This document shows positions 31,131 through 41,624 of a DNA stretch of 64,000 bases, in pieces; positions within the stretch are counted from its first letter, which is position 1; each line of letters starts with the position of its first letter. The DNA comes from Orychophragmus violaceus. Its lineage: Eukaryota; Streptophyta; Magnoliopsida; Brassicales; Brassicaceae. The position numbers and the translations under genes were made by a program. The notes beneath the pieces are model-generated. The model searched no databases, was not told where the DNA came from, and worked only from the letters and a program-made list of their open reading frames with translations. Location of the stretch: the NCBI GenBank assembly GCA_030180135.1, contig CM058236.1, positions 9,445,357-9,509,356 on the forward strand, read 5' to 3'.

Positions 31131-33316
31131 ACAATAGAAGAGGATAGACCAACTTTTAATTCTTGTGCGGATGATGAAGATGATGCAATCATCACAATAC
31201 ATCGGGCATAGGGCAGTAAGGGTCACATATTTGTCCCCCGACGTTCTTTCAACACGCGTCGCCGTTAGGATTCATAGTGGTTGCGGACAAATATTTTTTG
31301 CTCCACCTGTACAATTCGGGGTCGCATTAGCAATTTTGTCATTGATTCATGCAGCTGTCGTAATGCGATTTTGGAAGATGTTGTGGATAAGCACGGGATT
31401 TCATGCGAACCTGACCCAACGCCTTATCCACTTGGCTGGTTGTGTGAGAATGTTAGTGTCCGCATTACCCAGCGAGCTTTGGTGGCTTTCTCGATTGGAC
31501 TTTATTACAAGGAGCACACTTACAGTGATGTCGCACCTATGGATATCGCTCATCTCTTGTTAGGACGTCCTTGGGAATTCGATTGGAAAATCATACATGA
31601 TGGAGCTCAGAACACTTATAGTTTCATATGTGAAACGCATCAGATTTTCCTTCTTCCTTCAAAGGAAGATGTTTTACCGGCTCCACCTTCGCCTCAGAAG
31701 GTTCATTTCGTTTCTTCTCAGACACCATCGACGCAAACAAACAATATGTTATGCCTTTCAGCCTGTCAAACGTGCCTAATACTTTCATGCGCATTATTAA
31801 TCAGGCATTGAGACCATTTATTGGATGCTTTGTGGTCGTATACTTTGACGACATCCTTATCTTCAGTTCATCTCTTGCGGATCACGTTGACCACCTGCGT
31901 AAGGTGCTAGAGGTATTATGGAGAGAGGAGTTGTTTGAATGTGAGTTTGGTGTTACAGAGGTACTCATCTCGGGTAACATTTTCTCGGATCACGGTATGC
32001 GAGTGGACATGTCTAAGATTGAGGCTATTAAATTTTAGCCTACACCGGCAATGATCTCTGACGTGCGCAGTTTTCATGGTCTGGCGCCCTCTTACAAACG
32101 TTTCATCAGCCACTTTAGCTCGATCATGGCACCAATCACTAGTTTCATGAAAGACGAAAAGTTTGAATGTACATCTGAGGCGGCCCATGCTTTTTATCTA
32201 ATCAAACAAAAGCTAACAACGGCACCTATTCATGTCCTTTAGGATTTTGAAAAGACATTCGTGTTACACTGCGATGCTTCAAATTTGGGAATAGGGTCTG
32301 TCCTGACTCAAGATGGTCGACCAATGGCTTATTTTAGAAAAAATTGGCTGGAGCGAGAGGACGTTATTGCACATACGACGTCAAATTCTATGCTATCGTC
32401 CATGCATCAAACACTTGCATCACTACCTGATCCATCGAGAGTTTCTTCTCTTCACATATCATGGCGCACTCGGACATTTGGATAGTCAAGCCAAAGTTTC
32501 ATCGTGTCACGCAGGATGGATTTCTTATTTACATCAGTTTACATTTCTATTCGTCATCAGTCTAGTAAGAACACCACAAATGCAGTTAGTGTGGCATCGT
32601 CAGTTGTATCGGATCGGGATACTCGTTCTCTAACCCACTTTTGGAGGTCTTGTGGAAGCTGCTGAGGACTAGTCTTGACATGAGTTCGGCATATCACCCT
32701 CCAAACGGAGGTAACCAATCGATCATTTGGAAATCTGTTACGATGCTTGGTGGATGATAACATCAAGTCCTGGGATTCGAAGCTTTGTCAAGCCGAGTTC
32801 GCCCATAATCATTCTCTGAACCGGAGTCTTGGGTATAGTCCATTTCATGTGGTGTATGGCGTTGTACCACGTTTCCCTCTGGATTTGTCGACCGCACCTG
32901 ATAAAACAAGGTATCACGGTGAAGCTGTTGATTTTGTGATTGACCTGTAGGTTCTTCATTCACAGGCGCAGACTAATTTTGAAATAGCCAGCTGTGAAAT
33001 ACAAAGCTGCAGAAGACACTAAGCACTGAGAGCTGCAGAAGACACTAAGCACCGAGAGCTTCTTTTTGAACCATGAGATCTCGTTTGGGTATATCTTACA
33101 AAAGAACGATTCCCTTTATGAGATTACAACAAACTTAAGTCAAATAAGATTGGTTTAGTGGAGGTGTTGGAGCGCATTAACCCGAATGAGGATCGTGTGA
33201 AGCTTCCACCTAAGCTGCAAACTTCGTATGTGTTTAACATTAAGCACCTTTCACTCTTTCATGGTGATAATGACGGCCAAGATTCGTGGACGAATCCTTT
33301 TTCATTGGAGGGAACC
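31131..33316 (+). pseudogene. pol: Array unit 3 deleted pol (mosaic)
   Basis: The 5' part (protease with DSC, RT palm 31751-32038, TAG at 32036-32038) is identical to unit 2. From about 32240 onward diagnostic sites switch to the unit 4/5 type: DGRPMAYF rather than DGRLMAYF, HQTLAS rather than HQILAS, AATGCAGTTAG rather than AATGAAGTTAG, and MVDDNIKSW...CQAEF at 32747. A private deletion of about 49 bp at about 32594 removes the EVYRLHGLP segment. It keeps the doubled 27-bp repeat (33005-33060). Confidence 0.85.
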
Positions 33317-33686
33317 TGATGTAGTGTATGATTGGCTATAGTTATATTATCATTGTTGCTTTTAGGTTAAGTTTTATTAGGTTTTTGGATTTGGTTTTAA
33401 TCTTAAAAGGATAGACATGAATCCTTTCAAGATCTTTTATAGATTCTATGGAGATTGCCTCCTATTAGCTTATATAGGATTTTAGGACTTTTTGTAAACT
33501 TACGGTTCTTTGAATCAATACATTGGATTTTAACCTAAAGAGCTTTAATCTGTGTGAAGAGGATTCACAAATTCCTTGTCCTTTTGTTGGGAGTACCAAT
33601 CAAAATCGACAACACTCGAGCATGATACTTGTGTCTCTTGGCGATTCTTGTATCCATCTTATTACTCAGCTTCCGCTTATCTATCA
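33317..33686 (+). repeat. Array LTR 4
   Basis: 370 bp shared by units 3 and 4, TGATGTAGTG to CTATCA (the fifth codon-like base is T rather than C, as TAGTG instead of TAGCG). Confidence 0.92.
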
Positions 33687-33723
33687 GTTGGTATCTTATA
33701 CAAATCATTCTGGGATTTGAACA

Positions 33724-34710
33724 ATGCCTCCGAAGAAACCAGGAACAAACGCTAACTCACAACGCGATAACGAGATATCGGAGTGGGCAGATTTGCGTAC
33801 TACTTTGCTGGCGATGCAAGAGAGTATGCAGACAATAATCCGTTCGTCGATCATGGAGATGGGAGATCTGCTTGCTCAACGCCTCACCGGCCGCAACTCT
33901 CTCTTCGACGATCATGAAAAGTAGGTTGAAGGCAACCCTTTTGCGGGAAACGACCATTGCGTCAATGAAGGAAGGCATGACGCCTTTCAGAATAACTTGG
34001 GTGATCGAACTGGTCCGAATAACTTGGGTGATCGAACTGGTCCAACTAGCAAAAGTTGGGAAATGAGCTTTATGGTTGAAATTAATTAATTTCACGGAGG
34101 ACTTCATGGTGAAGCTATCCTTGATTGGGTGGTTTTGGTGGAAGAGATTTTGGACTTCAAACAGGTCTCGAATGATATGTATGTGCCTTTGGTGGCAATG
34201 AAATTTCGTTGTCATGCTACATCATGGTGGAAACATGTGAAGGTTACCAGATTGCGCATGGGAAAATCACCGATCACGACTTGGGAGAAACTCAAAAAAC
34301 ATTTATGTTCTACCTTTCTACCACATAATTTTGATCGGTCAATGTATACGTGATTACAAAACCTACGTCAGGGATTGCGATCAGTCGATGAGTATGCTGA
34401 GAAGTTTTCTCTTTTGTTGACTAGAACAAATATTTACACAGTGAAACACAGCTTGTTTCACGCTTCATTGGTGGGCTTCCTCAAAAATTACAGGTGGCTT
34501 TGTCACAATTCGATCTGACTACTATTTCTGAAGCTCATCGTCATGCAGACGATCGCTAAGGAGAGTGATAATACACATACATTGACGATCTAGACTGCAG
34601 ACGATCAGTTGCTTTGACGTTCACCGTCCTAACGTGTTAAAGTGTTACTCATGCGGTGAACAAGGCCACATACATACAGCTTGTCCTCACCAGAATCGCC
34701 GTGGATTGCT
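33724..34710 (+). pseudogene. gag: Array unit 4 gag
   Basis: ATG at 33724; stopped by a TAG at 33922-33924 where the other units have GAG. Two nine-residue repeats follow. The zinc knuckle region (about 34640-34685) keeps the CYSCGEQGHIHTAC residues, giving the best-preserved CCHC in the array. Confidence 0.85.
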
Positions 34711-36918
34711 CATAGAAGGTACGATAGAAGAGGATAGACCAACGTTTGATTCTTGTGCGAATGATGAAGATGATGCAATCATCACAATACATCGGGCATA
34801 GGGCGGTAAGGGTCACATATTTGTCCCCCGACGTTCTTTCATCACACGTCGCCGTTAGGATTCAAAGTGGTTGCGACAAATATTTTTTGCTCCACCTGTA
34901 CAACTCGGGGTCGCATTAGCAATTTTGTCATTGATTCATGCAGCTGTCGCAATATGATTTTGGAAGATGTTGTGGATAAGCACGGGATTGCATGCGAACC
35001 TGACCCCACGCCTTTTCCACTTGGCTGGTTGTGTGAGAATGTTAGTGTCCGCATTACCCAGCGAGCTTTGGTGGCTTTCTCGATTGGACTTTATTACAAG
35101 GAGCACACTTACAATGATGTCGCGCCTATGGATATCGCTAATCTCTTGTTAGAACGTCCTTGGGAATTTGATTGGAAAATTATACATGATGGAGCTCAGA
35201 ACACTTATAGTTATGTGAAACGCATCAGATTTTCCTTCTTCCTTTAAAGGAAGATGTTTTACCGGCTCCACCTTCGCCTCAGAAGGTTCATTTCGTGTCT
35301 TCTCAGACACCATCGACGCAAACAAACAATATGTTATGCCTTTCGGCCTGTCAAACGTGCCTAATACTTTCATGCGCATTATGAATCAGGCATTAAGACC
35401 ATTTATTGGATGCTTTGTGGTCGTATACTTTGACGACATCCTTATCTTCAGTTCATCTCTTGCGGATCACGTTGACCACCTGCGTAAGGTGCTAGAGTTA
35501 TTATGGAGAGAGGAGTTGTTTGAATGTGAGTTTGGTGTTACAGAGGTACTCTTCTCGGGTAACATTTTCTCGGATCACGGTTTACGAGTGGACATGTCTA
35601 AGATTGAGGCTATTAAATTTTAGCCTACACCGGCAACGATCTCTGACGTGCGCAGTTTTCATGGTCTGGCGCCCTCTTACAGACGTTTCATCAGCCACTT
35701 TAGCTCGATCATGGCACCAATCACTAGTTGCATGAAAGACGAAAAGTTTGAATGGACACCTGAGGCGGCCCATGCTTTTTATCTAATCAAACAAAAGCTA
35801 ACAACGGCGCCTATTCTTGTCCTTTTGGATTTCGCAAAGACATTCGTGTTACACTGCGATGCTTCAAATTTGGGAATAGGGTATGTCCTGAATCAAGATG
35901 GTCGACCAATGGCTTATTTTAGAAAAAATTGGCTGGAGCGAGAGGACGTTATTGCACATACGACGTCAAATTCTATGCTATCATCCATGCATCAAACACT
36001 AGCATCACTACCTGATCTATCGAGAGTTTGTTCTCTTCACATATCATGGCGCACTCGGACATTTGGATAGTCAAGCCAAAGTTTCATCGTGTCACGCAGG
36101 ATGGATTTCTTATTTACATCAGTTTACATTCTCTATTCGTCATCAGTCTAGTAAGAACACCACAAATGCAGTTAGTGTGGCAATTCTTTACTTTCGTGAG
36201 GTGTACCGACTCCATGGTCTGCCATCGTCAGTTGTATCGGATCGGGATACTCGTTCTCTAACCCACTTTTGGAGGTCTTGTGGAAGCTGCTGAGGACTAG
36301 TCTTGACATGAGTTCGGCATATCACCCTCCAAACGGAGGTAACCAATCGATCATTTGGAAATCTGTTACGATGCTTGGTGGATGATAACATCAAGTCCTG
36401 GGATTCGAAGCTTTGTCAAGCCGAGTTCGCCCATAATCATTCTCTGAACCGGAGTCTTGGGTATAGTCCATTTCATGTGGTGTATGGCGTTGTACCACGT
36501 TTTCCTCTGGACTTGTCGACCGCACCAGATAAAACAAGGTATCACGGTGAAGCTGTTGATTTTGTGATTGACCTGCAGGTTCTTCATTGACAAGCGCGGA
36601 CTAATTTGGAAATAGCCAGCTGTGAAATACAAAGCTGCAGAAGACACTAAGCACCGAGAGCTTCTTTTTGAACCATGAGATCTCGTTTGGGTATATCTTA
36701 CAAAAGAACAATTCCCTTTATGAGATTACAACAAACTTAAGTCAAATAAGATTGGTTTAGTGGAGGTGTTGGAGCGCATTAACCCGAATGAGGATCGTGT
36801 GAAGCTTCCACCTAAGCTGCAAACTTCGTATGTGTTTAACATTAAGCACCTTTCACTCTTTCATGGTGATAATGACGGCCAAGATTCGTGGACGAATCCT
36901 TTTTCATTGGAGGGAACC
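34711..36918 (+). pseudogene. pol: Array unit 4 deleted pol
   Basis: Protease with DSC (frame 34867-35247), which has lost 6-7 nt near 35212 so that YSFICETH becomes YSYVKRIR. RT palm 35336-35623 (YFDD). Alone among the units it keeps a sense TTG instead of TAG at about 35826, so RT-RNase H is open from 35648 to 36070 for 140 codons. Integrase remnant at 36375-36590 (MVDDNIKSW...CQAEF). Only one copy of the 27-bp repeat is present near the end. Confidence 0.85.
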
Positions 36919-37288
36919 TGATGTAGCGTATGATTGGCTATAGTTATATTATCATTGTTGCTTTTAGGTTAAGTTTTATTAGGTTTTTGGATTTGGTTTT
37001 AATCTTAAAAGGATAGACATGAATCCTTTCAAGATCTTTTATAGATTCTATGGAGATTGCCTCCTATTAGCTTATATAGGATTTTAGGACTTTTTGTAAA
37101 CTTATGGTTCTTTGAATCAATACATTGGATTTTAACCTAAAGAGCTTTAATCTGTGTGAAGAGGATTCACAAACTGCTTGTCCTTTTGTTGGGAGTACCA
37201 ATCAAAATCGACAATACTCGAGCATGATACTTGTGTCTCTTGGCGATTCTTGTATCCATCTTATTACTCAGCTTCCGCTTATCTATCA
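36919..37288 (+). repeat. Array LTR 5
   Basis: 370 bp shared by units 4 and 5, standard ends. Just inside unit 5 a small TAAT-type insertion gives GGGATTAATTTGAACA before the gag ATG. Confidence 0.92.
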
Positions 37289-37329
37289 GTTGGTATCTTA
37301 TACAAATCGTTCTGGGATTAATTTGAACA

Positions 37330-38320
37330 ATGCCTCCGAAGAAACCAGGAACAAACACTAACTCACAACGCGATAACGAGATATCGGAGTGGGCAGATTT
37401 GCGTACTACTTTGATGGCGATGCAAGAGAGTATGCAGACAATAATCCGTTCGTCGATCATGGAGATGGGAGATCTGCTTTCTCAACGCCTCACCGGCCAG
37501 AACTCTCTCTTCGACGATCATGAAAAGGAGGTCGAAGGCAACCCTTTTGCGGGAAACGAACATTGTGTCAATGAAGGAAGGCATGAAGCCTTTCAGAATA
37601 ACTTGGGTGATTGAACTGGTCCGAATAACTTGGGTGATCGAACTGGTCCAACTAGCAAAAGTTGGGAATTGAGCTTTATGGTTGAAATTAATTAATTTCG
37701 TGATGGACTTCATGGTGAAGCTGTCCTTGATTGGGTGGTTTTGGTGGAAGAGATTTTGGACTTCAAACAGGTCTCGAATGATATGTATGTGCCTTTGGTG
37801 GCAATGAAATTTCGTTGTCATGCTACATCATGGTGGAAACATGTGAAGGTTACCAGATTGCGCATGGGAAAATCACCGATCACGACTTGGGAGAAACTCA
37901 AAAAACATTTATGTTCTACCTTTCTACCACATAAGTTTGATCGGTCAATGTATACGTGATTACAAAACCTACGTCAGGGATTGCGATCAGTCGATGAGTA
38001 TGCTGAGAAGTTTTCTCTTTTGTTGACTAGAACAAATATTTACACAGTGAAACACAGCTTGTTTCACGCTTCATTGGTGGGCTTCCTCAAAAATTACAGG
38101 TGGCTTTGTCACAATTCGATCCGACTACTATTTCTGAAGCTCATCGTCATGCAGATGATCGCTAAGGAGAGTGATAATACACATACATTGACGATCTAGA
38201 CTGCAGACGATCAGTTGCTTTGACGTTCACCGTCCTAACGTGTTAAAGTGTTACTCATGCGGTGAACAAGGCCACATACATACAACTTGTCCTCACCAGA
38301 ATCGTCGTGGATTGCTCATA
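37330..38320 (+). pseudogene. gag: Array unit 5 gag
   Basis: ATG at 37330, open for 94 codons to a TGA at 37612-37614, exactly where the other units read CGA in the repeat NNLGDRTGP: a direct CpG C-to-T stop. Downstream frames 37735-37959 and 37981-38199 carry the remaining capsid-like part. The zinc knuckle region is near 38245-38290. Confidence 0.85.
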
Positions 38321-40528
38321 GAAGGTACGATAGAAGAGGATAGACCAACGTTTGATTCTTGTGCGAATGATGAAGATGATGCAATCATCACAATACATCG
38401 GGCATAGGGCGGTAAGGGTCACATATTTGTCCCCCGACGTTCTTTCATCACACGTCGCCGTTAGGATTCAAAGTGGTTGCGGACAAATATTTTTTGCTCC
38501 ACCTGTACAACTTGGGGTCGCATTAGCAATTTTGTCATTGATTCATGCAGCTGTCGTAATGTGATTTTGGAAGATGTTTTGGATAAGCACGGGATTGCAT
38601 GCGAACCTGACCCCACGCCTTTTCCACTTGGCTGGTTGTGTGAGAATGTTAGTGTCCGCATTACCCAGCGAGCTTTGGTGGCTTTCTCGATTGGACTTTA
38701 TTACAAGGAGCACACTTACAGTGATGTCGCGCCTATGGATATCGCTCATCTCTTGTTAGAACGTCCTTGGGAATTCGATTGGAAAATCATACATGATGGA
38801 ACTCAGAACACTTATAGTTTCATATGTGAAACGCATAAGATTTTCCTTCTTCCTTCAAAGGAAGATGTTTTACCGGCTCCACCTTCGCCTCAGAAGGTTC
38901 ATTTCGTGTCTTCTCAGACACCATCGACGCAAACAAACAATATGTTATGCCTTTCGGCCTGTCAAACGTGCCTAATACTTTCATGCGCATTATGAATCAG
39001 GCATTGAGACTATTTATTGGATGCTTTGTGGTCGTATACTTTGACGACATCCTTATCTTCAGTTCATCTCTTGCGGATCACGTTGACAACCTGCGTAAGG
39101 TGCTAGAGGTATTATGGAGAGAGGAGTTGTTTGAATGTGAGTTTGGTGTTACAGAGGTACTTTTCTCGGTAAACATTTTCTCGGATCACGGTTTGCGAGT
39201 GGACATGTCTAAGATTGAGGCTATTAAATTTTAGCCTACACCGGCAACGATCTCTGACGTGCGCAATTTTCATGGTCTGGCGCCCTCTTACAGACGTTTC
39301 ATCAGCCACTTTAGCTCGATCATGGCACCAATCACTAGTTGCATGAAAGACGAAAAGTTTGAATGGACACCTGAGGCGGCCCATGCTTTTTATCTAATCA
39401 AACAAAAGCTAACAACGGCGCATATTCTTGTCCTTTAGGATTTCGCAAAGACATTCGTGTTACACTGCGATGCTTCAAATTTGGGAATAGGGTCTGTCCT
39501 GACTCAAGATGGTCGACCAATGGCTTATTTTAGAAAAAATGGCTGGAGCGAGAGGACGTTATTGCACATACGACGTCAAATTCTATGCTATCGTCCATGC
39601 ATCAAACACTAGCATCACTACCTGATCTATCGAGAGTTTGTTCTCTTCACATATCATGGCGCACTCGGACATTTGGATAGTCAAGCCAAAGTTTCATCGT
39701 GTCACGCAGGATGGATTTCTTATTTACATCAGTTTACATTCTCTATTCGTCATCAGTCTAGTAAGAACACCACAAATGCAGTTAGTGTGGCAATTCTTTA
39801 CTTTCGCGAGGTGTACCGACTCCATGGTCTGCCATCGTCAGTTGTATCGGATCGGGATACTCGTTCTCTAACCCACTTTTGGAGGTCTTGTGGAAGCTGC
39901 TGAGGACTAGTCTTGACATGAGTTCGGCATATCACCCTCCAAACGGAGGTAACCAATCGATCATTTGAAAATCTGTTACGATGCTTGGTGGATGATAACA
40001 TCAAGTCCTGGGATTCGAAGCTTTGTCAAGCCGAGTTCGCCCATAATCATTCTCTGAACCGGAGTCTTGGGTATAGTCCATTTCATGTGGTGTATGGCGT
40101 TGTACCTCGTTTCCCTCTGGACTTGTCGACCGCACTAGATAAAACAAGGTATCACGGTGAAGATGTTGATTTTGTGATTGACCTGCAGGTTCTTCATTGA
40201 CAGGCGCGGACTAATTTGGAAATAGCCAGCTGTGAAATACAAAGTTGCAGAAGACACTAAGAATCGAGAGCTTCTTTTTGAACCATGAGATCTCGTTTGG
40301 GTATATCTTACAAAAGAACGATTCCCTTTATGAGATTATAACAAACTTAAGTCAAATAAGATTGGTTTAGTGGAGTGGTTGGAGCGCATTAACCCGAATG
40401 AGTATCGTGTGAAGCTTCCACCTAAGCTGCAAACTTCGGATGTGTTTAACATTAAGCACCTTTCACTCTTTCATGGTGATAATGACGGCCAAGATTCGTG
40501 GTCAAATCCTTTTTCATTGGAGGGAACA
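38321..40528 (+). pseudogene. pol: Array unit 5 deleted pol
   Basis: Protease with DSC (frame 38477-38995), RT palm 38947-39234 with YFDD and the shared TAG at 39232-39234, and the other shared TAG near 39436. A one-base loss near 39538 changes the RNase H frame (GGCTGGAGCG). Integrase remnants at 39673-39903 and 39985-40200. Near the end it has one 27-bp repeat copy with private changes, and ACATG instead of ACCTG just before the last LTR. Confidence 0.85.
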
Positions 40529-40673
40529 TGATGTAGCGTATGATTGGCTATAGTTATATTATCATTGTTGCTTTTAGGTTAAGTTTTATTAGGTTTTTGG
40601 ATTTGGTTTTAATCTTAAAAGTATAGACATGAATCCTTTCAAGATTGTTTTACAGATTCTCTGGAGATTCCCT
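40529..40673 (+). repeat. Array LTR 6 (right terminal, truncated)
   Basis: Only about 145 bp of the LTR start remain, ending near GGAGATTCCCTCCCA where other copies continue CTATTAGC. The right end of the array and part of the host LTR were therefore lost together. Confidence 0.85.
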
Positions 40674-40840
40674 CCCATGATATACCACTTATATCAGATG
40701 CTCCAATATCTTTTAAAGTCCTCCAAACGTGTGCAAACCTATAAAATACCTTAAAATATTCGAATGACACTACAAAAGACTCAAATATATACATATATCA
40801 TGGCATAAACACCTAAAAACCATGATATTTCATCTCCTCC
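40674..40840 (-). repeat. Athila-like LTR fragment (5' end), right of the array
   Basis: Matches 2745-2890 of the first Athila LTR: GCTCCAATATCT, the CATGGCATAAA block and the terminal CCATGATATTTCA. On the minus strand it begins TGAAATATCATGG. Together with 21942-22441 it makes one LTR split by the array, lacking about 480 middle bases. Confidence 0.6.
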
Positions 40841-41124
40841 ACACTTACCAAATGTCCCAAGTAAACTCCACAATCAGATTCAGAGCATTCAAATTCATCA
40901 TACTGACTTATATAATCTAATAAGTGCGGTCTCACAAAGGGAGTATCGATCAAAGAACACATGGACTCTTATTATGTTAGTATCTGACCACAATACTATC
41001 ATTTTATGGTTCCTTTCTTCTCCTTTTTCTCCCATTTAGCATCTGAGTTTTTCTCATTGGGTATAATTTTATTTCATCCAAGTGGTGTTCATAAAATTAA
41101 AGCAGTCACGGGTATGCTTGAACG
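40841..41124 (-). other. 3' end of a minus-strand Athila-like internal region
   Basis: Next to the LTR start lies TCTCCTCCACACTTACC, on the minus strand a purine tract GTGGAGGAGA (polypurine tract). About 270 bp of non-coding 3' internal sequence follows. It ends abruptly at about 41124, where a plus-strand Athila LTR remnant begins. No gene is seen. Confidence 0.5.
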
Positions 41125-41397
41125 GTACTTAGTTAGATCATGACTGATAATTAATCTGCATGACTTGATTTTTTTGAGAACTCCCTTGACCTAGCGCCTT
41201 TTAATGCTGAGAAACACACCGTCTGATATTCTATTTACAGCTTTAGTTTTATTGCTTTTGATTGCTGTTTCTTAGCTTAACTCAACGCTTGATTATCTAT
41301 CGTAAGATTTAGTGAGTCTCTGTGTTCGATCCCTATATACTTCAATTGCATGTGCACTTACAAGGTAGCTCTAGGAAATTAAACTTAGAGCATATCA
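41125..41397 (+). repeat. Truncated 5' LTR of plus-strand Athila element
   Basis: The last 273 bp or so of an LTR, ending GAGCATATCA. It matches the reverse complement of 57458-57735 closely (for example GAACGGTACTTA, CAACGCTTGAT, CGTAAGATTTA). Confidence 0.75.
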
Positions 41398-41403
41398 AGT
41401 TTT

Positions 41404-41420
41404 TGGCGCCGTTGCCGGGG
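41404..41420 (+). promoter_or_regulatory. Primer-binding site, tRNA-Asp type
   Basis: TGGCGCCGTTGCCGGGG, identical to the one at 1674-1690 and an exact complement of tRNA-Asp. It fixes the plus orientation of this element. Confidence 0.93.
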
Positions 41421-41624
41421 ACACTTTTGAGTCTTCAGTAGATTTAAGTTTAGATTTAAGACTAGGTTTTTCGATTTTAGTTTCTAATTTTTCCTTTTGT
41501 TTTGTCTCTATCGTGTGTTCAGGTCTACGTGAAGAACATCTGCATTGACCAGCACTCTTCGAGCATCGATCGACGAACTCACGACTCAGCACCGATCGAC
41601 GCATCTTCTTCATCGGCCGACACA

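Larger units (their letters stand above)
22442..40673 (+). mobile_element. Head-to-tail gypsy array: five internal regions, six shared LTRs
   Basis: LTR starts (TGATGTAG) lie at 22442, 26099, 29730, 33317, 36919 and 40529, giving steps of 3657, 3631, 3587, 3602 and 3610 bp. Between internal regions there is one LTR of about 370 bp, preceded by the polypurine tract GGAGGGAACC and followed by a degenerate initiator-Met primer site. The layout is therefore LTR-I-LTR-I-...-LTR rather than separate elements. Every internal region lacks the same parts of RT and integrase. The last LTR is truncated. The array sits inside an Athila-like LTR. Confidence 0.93.

Noticed and set aside
22442..40673. Satellite DNA or CRISPR-like interpretation of the regular repeats
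   Set aside because: The 3.6-kb units contain recognisable LTR, gag, protease, RT and integrase sequence and belong to a plant genome; they are retrotransposon copies.
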